From positions 1 through 45,867 of the forward strand of contig NZ_JAGSOH010000055.1 of NCBI RefSeq assembly GCF_018139625.1: 45,867 nucleotides of DNA. Reading direction: 5' to 3'. This stretch comes from Actinospica acidithermotolerans. GTDB lineage: Bacteria > Actinomycetota > Actinomycetes > Streptomycetales > Catenulisporaceae. The notes under the pieces are model-generated. The model searched no databases, was not told the origin of the DNA, and saw only the letters and a program-made list of their open reading frames with translations. Position numbers and translations under genes: made by a program. Shown here piece by piece: positions 7,558-15,712 of this stretch; position 1 is the first letter of the stretch; every line of letters starts with the position of its first letter.

Positions 7558-7618
7558 AATGAGAACAGTGTCACAGCCGGGCACCAGTACGCCCGCTTGC
7601 ACACCCCCGGGTTTGGCG

Positions 7619-7637
7619 AGAGGTAAGGCTCACCTTA
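7619..7637 (+). promoter_or_regulatory. Iron box (DtxR/IdeR/DmdR-type operator)
   Basis: The 19 bases AGAGGTAAGGCTCACCTTA match the actinobacterial iron-box consensus TTAGGTTAGGCTCACCTAA at 15 positions and keep its dyad. The site ends 11 bases before the NRAMP start codon and just before its GGAGG. A regulator bound here would block transcription or initiation when iron (or manganese, for MntR-like relatives) is plentiful. Confidence 0.7.
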
Positions 7638-7648
7638 CTCTCGGAGGC

Positions 7649-8944
7649 GTGGCAGTAGACCTCACCGAGCAGACCCAGCCGTCGCCTCCCTCCGGCTCCG
7701 ACCCGGCGGTCCGTCGGCGGCGATGGCGGCTCATGGCGATTCTGGCGCTGTGGGGTCCCGGTCTGATCGTGATGCTCGCCGACACCGACGCGGGCTGCAT
7801 CATCACCGCCTCGCAGTCCGGCGCGCAGTTCGGCTACTCGATGGTGCTGCCTCAGGTCGTGCTGATACCGATCCTGTTCGCCGTGCAGGAAATCACCGCC
7901 CGCCTCGGCATCGTCACGGGAAAGGGCCACGGCCAGCTCATCCGGGAGCGCTTCGGGCTCAGGTGGGGCTTGGTCTCGGCGAGCACCCTGGTGCTGTCCT
8001 CGATCGGCGCGCTGCTGACCGAGTTCGCGGGCGTGGCCGGCGTCGGCGAGCTGTTCGGCATCTCGAAGTGGGTCACCATCCCGACCGCCACCGTCTTCCT
8101 GCTCGGCCTCGCGTTCACCGGCAGCTACCGGCGCGCCGAGCGGATCGGCATCGCGGTCGGACTGGCCGAGCTGGCGTTCGTCCCGGCGATGCTGCTGGCC
8201 CACCCGCACGTGCACGACCTGTTCCAGGGGACGGCCGGTCTCCCGCTCGGCAACCAGCAGTACGTCTACCTGCTCGCGGCGAACGTCGGCGCCGTCGTCA
8301 TGCCGTGGATGATCTTCTATCAGCAGAGCGCGGTCGTGCAGCGCGGACTGACCGTCAAGGCGCTCAAGCAGGCGCGCCTCGACACCGGCGTCGGCACGCT
8401 GCTCACCCAGGGGATCATGATCGTGGTCGTCATCGCTTTGGCCGCGACCGTCCACAAGGTCAACCCCGGCGCCACCCTCGACGACGTCGGCCAGATCGCC
8501 TCCTCGATGGCGCCCTTCATCGGTTCGAACACCGCGAAGGTCCTCATCGGCGCCTCCATCCTCGGCGGCGCGCTGGTGGCCGCGCTCGTCGTCTCGCTCG
8601 CGGGATCCTGGGGCCTGGCCGAGGTGCTGGGCTGGAAGCACAGCCTCAACGACCGCATCAGCCGCCGTAATGCGAAGTTCTACATCACCTACGGCCTGGC
8701 CCACATCGTCGGCGCCATCCTCGTCCTCGTCAGCGTGGACCTCGTCGGCCTCGCCGTCGACTGCGAGGTGCTGAACGCGCTCCTGCTGCCCATCGTCCTC
8801 GGCTTCCTTCTGGCACTCGAAGCCAAGTGCCTCCCGGCAGAACACCGCATGCGCGGTGCCTACCGGATCGTGCTGACCACCCTGTGCGTCGTCGTGATCT
8901 GCTTCGGCCTCTACATGGTCCCCAGCACCTTGGGCTGGACCTGA
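7649..8944 (+). CDS. NRAMP-family metal ion transporter
   Basis: A 431-residue membrane protein with about 11 hydrophobic segments and the NRAMP fold signature GPGLIVMLADTDAG in the first helix. Canonical manganese/iron NRAMPs have DPGN in helix 1; here the motif reads DTDAG (residues 45-49). Helix 6 keeps the metal-binding Met in VVMPW (Met218), followed by Trp where canonical members have His. Sequences of this kind form a distinct branch, and the altered site may change metal choice. The start is the GTG at 7649, the first in-frame start after the iron box. Its GGAGG lies unusually close (1 base), so a later start at MAILALWG (about residue 28) cannot be excluded. The iron box predicts expression under metal limitation. 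Confidence 0.88.
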   Translation: MAVDLTEQTQPSPPSGSDPAVRRRRWRLMAILALWGPGLIVMLADTDAGCIITASQSGAQFGYSMVLPQVVLIPILFAVQEITARLGIVTGKGHGQLIRERFGLRWGLVSASTLVLSSIGALLTEFAGVAGVGELFGISKWVTIPTATVFLLGLAFTGSYRRAERIGIAVGLAELAFVPAMLLAHPHVHDLFQGTAGLPLGNQQYVYLLAANVGAVVMPWMIFYQQSAVVQRGLTVKALKQARLDTGVGTLLTQGIMIVVVIALAATVHKVNPGATLDDVGQIASSMAPFIGSNTAKVLIGASILGGALVAALVVSLAGSWGLAEVLGWKHSLNDRISRRNAKFYITYGLAHIVGAILVLVSVDLVGLAVDCEVLNALLLPIVLGFLLALEAKCLPAEHRMRGAYRIVLTTLCVVVICFGLYMVPSTLGWT

Positions 8945-8974
8945 GCCTCCAGGACCCCTCGGCGGCGAGCCAGT

Positions 8975-9352
8975 TCACGTCCGGAGGCGGCAACTGCTTC
9001 CATTCGGCTGGTCCACGCGGATGCTCCGGATGTCTCGCCAGTGCAGGACTCGGCGCCGGCGGAGCGGAGGGCGGATCACGAGCGTCTCTTCGCTGAGTTC
9101 GAGCTGGAGAGGAAGGAGATTCAGCGCCACGACGAGCGCGGTGAGCGGGACGAAGGTGATGAACCAGTAGAACAGGAAAGTGGAGGTTGCCCGGTCGAGG
9201 CTCGAGTCGGCGCTGCGCTGGAACCAGCGAGCCGATTCGAGGGCGATGAGCGTCATCAGGACGGCCGACGGCAGCCACTTCTGTCGCTTGGTGCGTGTGA
9301 TGGTGACGATGCCGGGAGCCACCGGCAAAGGTTGCAGCACCGGCCGAGCCAC
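8975..9352 (-). CDS. Small membrane protein with PH-like C-terminal region
   Basis: A 125-residue protein with two hydrophobic segments (about residues 25-38 and 55-78), followed by LELSEETLVIRPPLRRRRVLHW and RDIRSIRV. That strand-rich segment with a W-R-D-I turn resembles bacterial PH-like (bPH) membrane proteins. The proposed start is the GTG at 9352, the first start codon after the stop of the SDR gene 41 bases upstream, so it probably follows the SDR in one transcript. Function unknown. Confidence 0.6.
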   Translation of the reverse strand: MARPVLQPLPVAPGIVTITRTKRQKWLPSAVLMTLIALESARWFQRSADSSLDRATSTFLFYWFITFVPLTALVVALNLLPLQLELSEETLVIRPPLRRRRVLHWRDIRSIRVDQPNGSSCRLRT

Positions 9353-9393
9353 TGTCAACGCACTGCTCTCACCGTCGTCCCGCTCCGGGTCGC

Positions 9394-10119
9394 CTACTTG
9401 CCGGTGAGGACGAAGCCGCCGTCCACGGTGGTGACGGTTCCGGTCACGAACTGGTTCTCCATCAGGTACAGGTGCGCCGCCGCGATCTGCTCGGGTTCGC
9501 CGATGGCGCCGGTGAGGGCGCGGCCGGCGAGGGTGTCGAAGATGCCTTCGCGGGCAGGCTCGGGCACGGCGTCCCACATCGGGGTGCGGACGGCGCCCGA
9601 ACGCACGGCGTTGACGCGGATCGGTGCGAGGTCGACGGCGAGGCCGCGCGTGAGGCCCTCGATCGCACCGGCACCGGCGGCGGCGAGTGCGGCACCGGGG
9701 GCGGGCCGGACGCCGACGGTTCCGGTCGTGAACACGATCGAGCCGCCGGGGCGGATACGGGCGGCCGCGTACTTGGCGGCGGTGACCGAGCCCCAGAACC
9801 GCACGTCGAACGTGTGCCGGGCGTCCTCGAGCGGGATCTCGCCCAGCGGCCGCGGGGTGAAGCGGTCGCCGGCCGTGAAGACGACGTGGTCGAGCTCGCC
9901 GACGCGGGCGAACAGGTCGGCGACGGCCGCTTCGTCGCGGATGTCGAGTTCGGCTCCGTCGCAGGTGCCGGGGAGTTCGGCGAGCGCGGCCGCCACGCGC
10001 TCGCCGCTGCTCGACGCGATGGTGACGATCGCGCCGGCCGACGCGGCGGCGTGGGCCGTGGCCAGTCCCATGCCGGAACTTCCGCCGATGACGACGATGC
10101 GCTGTCCGGTCAGTGCCAT
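9394..10119 (-). CDS. Atypical SDR-family protein lacking the YxxxK active site
   Basis: A 241-residue Rossmann-fold protein. It has the nucleotide motif GGSSGMG near residue 12, a LDIRD acidic turn, the NAG-like region FTAGD and the late NAVRSGAVRTPMW segment. At the place where classical SDRs have Ser...YxxxK, it reads TTGTVGVRP then ALAAAGAGAIEG, so both the catalytic Tyr and the Lys are absent. This occurs in a recognised subset of actinobacterial SDRs whose activity is unclear. GGAGG lies 6 bases before the ATG. It is divergent from a TetR gene and separated from it by two operator-like palindromes, so TetR very likely represses it. Confidence 0.85.
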   Translation of the reverse strand: MALTGQRIVVIGGSSGMGLATAHAAASAGAIVTIASSSGERVAAALAELPGTCDGAELDIRDEAAVADLFARVGELDHVVFTAGDRFTPRPLGEIPLEDARHTFDVRFWGSVTAAKYAAARIRPGGSIVFTTGTVGVRPAPGAALAAAGAGAIEGLTRGLAVDLAPIRVNAVRSGAVRTPMWDAVPEPAREGIFDTLAGRALTGAIGEPEQIAAAHLYLMENQFVTGTVTTVDGGFVLTGK

Positions 10120-10140
10120 GAGGATCCTCCGGGATCGATG

Positions 10141-10192
10141 TGATGACTCAGTGAGACATCAGCCTAGCGCATGATGGCTCACTGAGTCATCA
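10141..10192. promoter_or_regulatory. Two TetR-type operators in the SDR/tetR intergenic region
   Basis: Two 21-base imperfect palindromes, at 10141-10161 and 10172-10192. Each is built from TGATGNCTCA and its mirror TGAGNCATCA around one central base. The second is the reverse complement of the first with a single mismatch. Their centres are 31 bases apart, about three helical turns, so dimers would bind on the same face. The site sits between the SDR start (10119) and the tetR start (10210) and would allow control of both genes. Confidence 0.78.
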
Positions 10193-10209
10193 CTGCTAGG
10201 ATCGACTCC

Positions 10210-10797
10210 ATGCCGCGCTGGGAGCAGGGAGCCGAGGAGCGGCTGCGCGACGCCGCGATCGAGCTGTTTCTTGAGCACGGCTACGAGAACGTGACCGTCG
10301 CGCAGATCACGGAGCGCGCGGGCCTGACGCGCCGCACCTTCTCGCGCTACTTCACCGACAAGCGCGACGTCCTGTTCGCCGGCTCCGAGATGCTGCCGGT
10401 GGCGCTCGCCGACGCCGTCCTCAAGGCCGACACCGCGCTCACGCCCTTCGAAGCCCTGCTCACGGCGCTCGAACAGGTCGGCGACGTGCTGGCCGATCGG
10501 GTCGCGCAGCACGCCGCGCAACGTCGTGCGATCGTCGACGCGAGCCCCGAACTGCGCGAACGCGGGCGGACGAAGTTCGCCGACGTTGCTGAAGCGCTGG
10601 CCGGCGCTCTGCGGCAGCGCGGTGCGAGTCCTTCGAGCGCGGCGCTGCTTGCGGACGTCGGCGTGGCGATCTTCCAGACCGCGTTCGGGCGCTGGGTCGA
10701 CGCGCCGAAGGAAGCGACGCTCGCTCAGCGCGTGCGTGAGGCGGCCGAGGAGATCGCCGACGCGATCGGCGTAGGCGAGCAGTCCCGCAGCCGCTAG
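10210..10797 (+). CDS. TetR-family transcriptional regulator
   Basis: A 195-residue protein. Residues 10-57 form the TetR DNA-binding domain (AIELFLEHGYENVTVAQI, then AGLTRRTFSRYFTDKRDVL). The rest is helical and should bind the inducer; the ligand cannot be told. It is divergent from the SDR gene with twin palindromes between them. Its stop overlaps the stop of the convergent MocR gene by 4 bases (CTAG). Confidence 0.9.
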   Translation: MPRWEQGAEERLRDAAIELFLEHGYENVTVAQITERAGLTRRTFSRYFTDKRDVLFAGSEMLPVALADAVLKADTALTPFEALLTALEQVGDVLADRVAQHAAQRRAIVDASPELRERGRTKFADVAEALAGALRQRGASPSSAALLADVGVAIFQTAFGRWVDAPKEATLAQRVREAAEEIADAIGVGEQSRSR

Positions 10798-12299
10798 CGG
10801 ATCTGCCTCAGGGCTTCGCCGATGAGCTCGATGCCGTGTGCGGCTTCGGTCGGCGGTGCGGCGGCGTAGCCGAGGACGAGGCCGGGTGCGGCGGGGGCCT
10901 GATAGTGCCAGGAGAGCGGCTGGGCTTTCACACCGAGGTCGAGGGCCGCGGCGGCCAGGTCCGTGTCGCGGAAGGGCGCGTCGAAGGTGATCGTCAGGTG
11001 CAGGCCGGCGGCGGCGCCGTGGATGCGGGCCGCGGGAATCCGGGTGCGGATCGCGTCGATCATCGCGTCGCGGCGACGGCGGTGGCGTCGGCGGAGCATC
11101 CGGAGGTGGCGTTCGAGCTCGCCGGATTCCATCAGCTCCGTGAGGACGAGTTGCGGCAGGACGGCGTTGCCGAGGTCGGCGTAGCGCTTGGCGATGACGA
11201 CGGCCTCGCGGTAGCGCGGCGGAGCGATCAGCCAGCCGACGCGGAGCGCGGGCGCGAGCGTTTTCGAGACGCTGCCGGTGTAGAAGACATGATCGGGCAG
11301 CAAGGCCTGGACGGCGGGGACCGGGGGTCGGTCGTAGCGGTGTTCGGCGTCGTAGTCGTCTTCGAGGATGAGGCCGCCGGTGTCCTCGGCCCACGTCACG
11401 AGCTCGCGCCTGCGTCCGCCGTCGAGCACGACGCCGGTCGGGAACTGGTGAGCCGGGGTGAGGGCGACGACGGACGCGCCGCTCGCACGGAGCGCGTCGA
11501 CGCGCAGGCCGTTGTCGTCGACGGGGATCGGCGGCGTGCGCAGTCGGCGGCTGGCGAGGTGTTGGCGCACGCCGAGGGAACCGGGGTCCTCGACTGCGAT
11601 CTCCGCGACGCCGTCGTCCATCAGCATGCGCGTGACCAAGTCGAGCGCCTGGGCCACGCCGGTGACGATCACCAGTTGCTCCGGCTCGATCCGCACGCCT
11701 CGGGTTCGGGCGAGCCAGTCGGCGACGGCGCGGCGGAACGGCGGCGCGCCGCGCGGGTCGCCGTAGCCGAAGTTCGCGGGCTCCAGGTCGTCGAGCACGC
11801 GTCGTTCGGCGCGGAGCCAGGCGCCGCGCGGGAACGCGGCGAGGTCGGGCACGCCGGGCGTCAGGTCGATGCGCGCGGGGCTGGCGCGTAAGAGGTCGAA
11901 GACGTCGTGCGCGGGCGGGGAGGCGAAGTCGGTGCGCGCGGGGGTCGGACCACGACCGGTGAAGCTCGCACGTGCACTGACGGGGGCTGCCGGAGCCGTC
12001 ACCGGAGCGGCGGCGACGAACGTTCCCGACCGGCCGCGGCCGACGAGCTGTCCGTCCTCGATCAGCCGCCGGTACGCCTCGGTCACCACGCCGCGCGAGA
12101 CCCGCAGCTCCTCGGCGAGCACGCGTCCGGGCGGTACGCGGCTGCCGACCGGCAGGCGTCCGTCCGCGATGGCCGCGCGCAGCTGCCCGCTGAGCCAGCC
12201 GGACACGCCGCCCTGCGGCGCCCGGCTCACGTCCAGCTGCAGGAAATCGGTCCCGGCCTCTTTGGACCTGTCAGACAGCTCGGGTTTGGACCTTGGCAC
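10794..12299 (-). CDS. MocR/GabR-type PLP-dependent transcriptional regulator
   Basis: A 501-residue fusion of a GntR winged helix (about residues 30-90: GRVLAEELRVSRGVVTEAYRRL) and a fold-type I aminotransferase domain. The latter includes VTGVAQALDLV, EDDYDAEHRYD and the PLP-lysine region GSVSKTLAPALRVG. MocR proteins use PLP or an amino compound as signal. The GTG at 12299 is the only usual start codon before the conserved DFLQLDVSRAP start region. The gene is divergent from an EamA transporter, a frequent MocR pairing, so export or import of an amine or amino acid is a likely target (inference). Confidence 0.88.
   Translation of the reverse strand: MPRSKPELSDRSKEAGTDFLQLDVSRAPQGGVSGWLSGQLRAAIADGRLPVGSRVPPGRVLAEELRVSRGVVTEAYRRLIEDGQLVGRGRSGTFVAAAPVTAPAAPVSARASFTGRGPTPARTDFASPPAHDVFDLLRASPARIDLTPGVPDLAAFPRGAWLRAERRVLDDLEPANFGYGDPRGAPPFRRAVADWLARTRGVRIEPEQLVIVTGVAQALDLVTRMLMDDGVAEIAVEDPGSLGVRQHLASRRLRTPPIPVDDNGLRVDALRASGASVVALTPAHQFPTGVVLDGGRRRELVTWAEDTGGLILEDDYDAEHRYDRPPVPAVQALLPDHVFYTGSVSKTLAPALRVGWLIAPPRYREAVVIAKRYADLGNAVLPQLVLTELMESGELERHLRMLRRRHRRRRDAMIDAIRTRIPAARIHGAAAGLHLTITFDAPFRDTDLAAAALDLGVKAQPLSWHYQAPAAPGLVLGYAAAPPTEAAHGIELIGEALRQIR
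12261..12292. promoter_or_regulatory. Direct repeats near the mocR/transporter divergent promoter
   Basis: TTTGGACC occurs at 12261-12268 and again at 12285-12292, 24 bases apart, with a further GGACC at 12301-12305. MocR regulators such as GabR bind paired direct repeats near their divergent targets. If mocR starts at 12299, the first two copies lie inside its first codons, which is unusual but possible for an autoregulator. Confidence 0.4.
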
Positions 12300-12327
12300 C
12301 GGACCATTATCCCGCGACAGTGAGCTG

Positions 12328-13326
12328 GTGGGAACTGTGGGAACGACGCAAACCGCGAAGGGCGGCCGCGCGCGGAACATCGCGGCCGGTGCGATCGGAA
12401 TGACGCTGGTCGGCGGCAGTGTCAGCGTGTCGCACGTGCTGACCTCGGCGCCGCTGTTCACGGCCCAGGCGATCCGGTACACGGCGGCGGCCGGAATCCT
12501 GGTCGCGCTGGCGAAGCGGTCAGGAGTGCGGCTGCAGCGGCCACGGGGCCGCGAATGGCTCTGGCTCTGCGGCATCGCAGCGTTCGGGCTCGTGCTGTTC
12601 AACGTCGCGGTCGTGCGCGGCGTCGCACATGCCGAGCCCGCGGCCATCGCGGTCGCGGTCGCCTGCGTGCCGGTGGTCCTCGGCGTGGCCGGCCCGCTGA
12701 TGGAGCGGCGTAGCCCGAGTCACCGGGTGCTGATCGCCGCGGTCGCGGTGACGGCGGGCAGCGCGCTCGTCGAAGGCACCGGACATACGGATGGGGTCGG
12801 CGTCGCGTGGGCCGCGGTGGCGCTGGTGTGCGAGGCGGCGTTCACGCTGCTCGCGGTTCCGGTCCTCCCCCGGCACGGCGCGTGGGGAGTGTCAGTGCAC
12901 TCAGTGTGGATCGGGGCCCTGATGCTCGCCGTGCTCGGTCTCGCAACCGAAGGTCCGCGCGCGGCGGCCCGGCTCACGGCGGTCGATTGGGCGGCCATGG
13001 GCTATCTCGCCGTCATGGTGACGGCGGTCGCCTTTCTGCTCTGGTACTCGACGGTCGCGGCCCTCGGCGCCGGGCTCGTCGGCCTGCTCACCGGCATCGC
13101 GCCGATCTCGGCGGCGGTCGCCGGCGTGGTGATCGACGGGCGCGTCCCGAGCCTGCCGGTGTGGTGCGGCGTGCTCGTCGTCCTCGGCGGGCTGTCGACG
13201 GGACTCTCGACGCGGCTTTCGGCGCGGCTTTCCGGCGGAGGCGGCGCGCGGGAGGGCGCGCCGATGGATGCGCCGGAAAATATTTCGCGCGAGGCTGTAG
13301 TAGAGCAGGCCGCCCGATCGTCATGA
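12328..13326 (+). CDS. EamA/DMT-superfamily transporter
   Basis: A 332-residue membrane protein with about ten hydrophobic segments in two EamA repeats, for example MTLVGGSVSVSHVLT in the first and FLLWYSTVAALGAGLVGLL in the second. Such proteins move small metabolites, often amino acids. The first in-frame start is the GTG at 12328, with no clear Shine-Dalgarno; another GTG lies at 12337. An ATTATC sequence at 12306-12311 could be a -10 element, so the mRNA may have almost no leader. It is divergent from the MocR gene and precedes the YCII/ECF42 pair by 50 bases. Confidence 0.83.
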   Translation: MGTVGTTQTAKGGRARNIAAGAIGMTLVGGSVSVSHVLTSAPLFTAQAIRYTAAAGILVALAKRSGVRLQRPRGREWLWLCGIAAFGLVLFNVAVVRGVAHAEPAAIAVAVACVPVVLGVAGPLMERRSPSHRVLIAAVAVTAGSALVEGTGHTDGVGVAWAAVALVCEAAFTLLAVPVLPRHGAWGVSVHSVWIGALMLAVLGLATEGPRAAARLTAVDWAAMGYLAVMVTAVAFLLWYSTVAALGAGLVGLLTGIAPISAAVAGVVIDGRVPSLPVWCGVLVVLGGLSTGLSTRLSARLSGGGGAREGAPMDAPENISREAVVEQAARSS

Positions 13327-13376
13327 GGACGAAAGCGGCGCACGGCGCCACCCGACCGACGAGCGGAGAGATCGAG

Positions 13377-13718
13377 ATGAAGTACCTGATGCTGGTGTGC
13401 GTGGACCCCGACCTCGAGCCGGGAGCCGCCGAGGGCGCTCCGGACGTGGACGACTGGGTCGCGGAGACGGATGGCAAGGGCATCCGGCTCATGGGCGACC
13501 GGGTGCGGCCGGGCAGCGACGCGACCACCGTGCGCGTGCGCAACCGCGAGGTGCTGCTCTCGGACGGCCCCTACGCCGAGACCAAGGACCTGATCGCCGG
13601 GTTCGACGTCCTCGAGTGCGCCGACCTCGACGAGGCGATCGAGGTCGCCTCCCGGCACCCGATGGCCTGGGGCGGCGTGATCGAGCTGCGTCCGTTCTGG
13701 GTCGACGGCCAGGACTGA
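13377..13718 (+). CDS. YCII-related (DGPF-domain) protein
   Basis: A 113-residue protein of the YCII family. The signature is LLSDGPYAETKDLIAGFDV, followed by a helix (DEAIEVASRHP) and a strand ending in ELRPFW. The start at 13377 is preceded by GGAGAG. This small ferredoxin-like fold is the standard partner of ECF42-type sigma factors, and its position 22 bases before such a gene agrees. Its biochemical role is not established. Confidence 0.9.
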   Translation: MKYLMLVCVDPDLEPGAAEGAPDVDDWVAETDGKGIRLMGDRVRPGSDATTVRVRNREVLLSDGPYAETKDLIAGFDVLECADLDEAIEVASRHPMAWGGVIELRPFWVDGQD

Positions 13719-13740
13719 GCGGGCAGGGAGCGGACCGCGG

Positions 13741-15093
13741 ATGAGCGGCGCGAACGCGCGGGACTCGCGGGACCTGCGGGATGCGCGGGATTCACGGGAT
13801 GCGCAGGACCCACGGGATGCGCGGGACTCGCGGGACGCGAACGCGCAGGCCGCGCACGACGCGAACACCGGGGACGTGAGCTTGCGCGAGGCCGTCGCCG
13901 CGGTCTACGCCGACGGGTGGAGCCGGATCGTGGCCACCATGATCCGGTTCACCGGCGGCGACTGGGATCTGGCCGAGGAGTGCGCGCAGGACGCCTTCGC
14001 GCAGGCGCTGCGCTCCTGGCCGGACACCGGCGTGCCGCGGCAGCCGCTCGCCTGGCTGACCACGGCCGCCCGCAACCGGGCCGTCGACCGGATGCGCCGC
14101 GCGTCGACCGAGACGGCGAAGCTCAGGGAGTGGGCCGCGATGGAACGCGAGCAGCCGCCGCCGTACACCAGGGACGGGGAGATCCCGGACGAGCGCCTCG
14201 AGCTGATGTTCACCTGCTGCCATCCCGCGCTGAACCTGGACGCGCAGGTGGCGCTGACCCTGCGCGCGCTCGCCGGGCTGAGCACCGCCGAGATCGCCCG
14301 GGCGTTCCTGGTGCCGGAGCGCACGATGGGCCAGCGCATCTTCCGCGCGAAGCAGAAGGTCGCGCACGCGGTCATCCCGTTCCGCGTCCCGCCGGCGCAC
14401 CTGCTGCCGGACCGGCTGCCCGCGGTCCTGCACGTGCTCTACCTGCTCTACAACGAGGGATACAGCGACCAGCGGCACAAGGCGCGGCTGAGCGCGGAGG
14501 CGATCCGGCTCGCGCGCGTGCTCGCGGCGTTGATGCCGGACGAGCCGGAGGCGCACGGCATGCTCGCGCTGATGCTGCTGCACGACGCGCGCCGTCCGTC
14601 GCGCGCCGATGCGGCCGGCGAGCTCGTCACGCTCGCCGAGCAGGATCGCGGCTCGTGGGACGCGGGCGAGATCGACGAGGGCACGGCGGTGCTCGAACGC
14701 GCGTTGCGGATGCGCCGCGCCGGGCCGTTCCAGATCCAGGCGGCGATCGCGGCGTGCCACGCGACCGCCCCGTTCACGGCCGAGACGGACTGGCCGCAGG
14801 TCGTCGGCCTCTACGACCAGCTCGCACGCATCGCGCCGAGCCCGATCGTCGATCTGAACCGCGCCGTCGCGCTCGCCATGACGCAAGGGCCTGAGGCCGC
14901 GTTGGCGGTCGTCGACCGGCTCGCCGAGTCCGGCCGCCTCGACGGCTACTACCTGCTGCACGCCACCCGCGCGGACCTGCTGCAACGATCCAGCCGGAGC
15001 GCCGAGGCCGACGCGTGCCTCCGTACGGCGATCGAATTGGCCCCTACCGACGCCGAACGGCGTCTCCTCGCCCGGCGTCTTTCCGCGAGCTGA
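13741..15093 (+). CDS. ECF42-type RNA polymerase sigma factor with C-terminal TPR-like domain
   Basis: A 450-residue protein. After an unusual low-complexity N-terminus come sigma region 2 (about residues 50-120: DWDLAEECAQDAFAQALRSWP) and region 4 (about residues 150-215: AEIARAFLVPERTMGQRI). The sigma-SnoaL-free, helical C-terminal half (LLYNEGYSDQRHKARLSAEAIRLAR, here split by conserved Trp and Asp residues) is the TPR-like extension typical of ECF42. In this group the extension, not a separate anti-sigma factor, is thought to control activity. GGGAG at 13726-13730 supports the start at 13741; a GTG at 13876 would remove the repeat-rich N-terminus. Probably one transcript with the YCII gene. 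Confidence 0.9.
   Translation: MSGANARDSRDLRDARDSRDAQDPRDARDSRDANAQAAHDANTGDVSLREAVAAVYADGWSRIVATMIRFTGGDWDLAEECAQDAFAQALRSWPDTGVPRQPLAWLTTAARNRAVDRMRRASTETAKLREWAAMEREQPPPYTRDGEIPDERLELMFTCCHPALNLDAQVALTLRALAGLSTAEIARAFLVPERTMGQRIFRAKQKVAHAVIPFRVPPAHLLPDRLPAVLHVLYLLYNEGYSDQRHKARLSAEAIRLARVLAALMPDEPEAHGMLALMLLHDARRPSRADAAGELVTLAEQDRGSWDAGEIDEGTAVLERALRMRRAGPFQIQAAIAACHATAPFTAETDWPQVVGLYDQLARIAPSPIVDLNRAVALAMTQGPEAALAVVDRLAESGRLDGYYLLHATRADLLQRSSRSAEADACLRTAIELAPTDAERRLLARRLSAS
13759..13839 (+). repeat. Nine tandem 9-bp units encoding Arg-Asp-X repeats
   Basis: Nine consecutive units related to CGGGAYNCG encode RDS, RDL, RDA, RDS, RDA, QDP, RDA, RDS and RDA at residues 7-33 of the ECF42 sigma factor. 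Single-base differences between units point to slippage followed by drift. The result is an alternating-charge tract ahead of sigma region 2. Confidence 0.85.
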
Positions 15094-15697
15094 CGATCGG
15101 TTCGTCAGGGAGCCGGGAATGCATGACGCAGGCCACGACGATGACGAACGGCCAGAGGGACTGCGCGCCGGTCAGCACCCGCTCGGCGACACCGGCGGCT
15201 CCGTGGCCGTGCAGTTCGACGAGGAACCACGCGGCCCCTGCCGCCATCAGCACGGTGACGACGTAGCCGACCAGGGGTCTGAGCGCCCAGACCAGCGACG
15301 ATGACCTATCGCGCCGTGCGGCCAGGACCGGGAAGAGCGCGAGCAGTGTGAAGCCGATGCCGGTCGTCACCAGGTGGCGCGGCGAGGTCCCGCCGGGCGG
15401 TTCCGGCGAGAGCGCGACCAGCACCGATACGACGCCGCCGCAGCCCAGCACGACGCGGCCGGGCATCGCCGCCGTCCGCAGGCCCAGCGCGGTGGTGAAG
15501 TAGCAGACACCGAGCACGTACAACGCACCGGTCATCAGCCACGAGTCCGCGGCGCCGTCGGCAGCCAGCGCACTGATCGAGTCGTCCACCGCAGTGTACG
15601 AGGCCGGCTGCAGCGCCGCGCCCAGCGCCCAGCCCCCGATCAGCACCAGAGGGGCGAGTCCGGCGGAGAGCCGCGCCCACCATGGAACGATCGTCAT
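15044..15697 (-). CDS. DUF998-family membrane protein
   Basis: A 217-residue protein with about six hydrophobic segments. The N-terminal GGWALGAALQP, the DDSISALAADGA loop and the LSPEPPGGTSPRH loop are typical of DUF998. Function unknown. Its last 50 bases overlap the end of the convergent ECF42 gene, so the two transcripts would be antisense to each other at their ends. Confidence 0.8.
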   Translation of the reverse strand: MTIVPWWARLSAGLAPLVLIGGWALGAALQPASYTAVDDSISALAADGAADSWLMTGALYVLGVCYFTTALGLRTAAMPGRVVLGCGGVVSVLVALSPEPPGGTSPRHLVTTGIGFTLLALFPVLAARRDRSSSLVWALRPLVGYVVTVLMAAGAAWFLVELHGHGAAGVAERVLTGAQSLWPFVIVVACVMHSRLPDEPIVSSRKDAGRGDAVRRR

Positions 15698-15712
15698 GAT
15701 TCCACCGTACGT

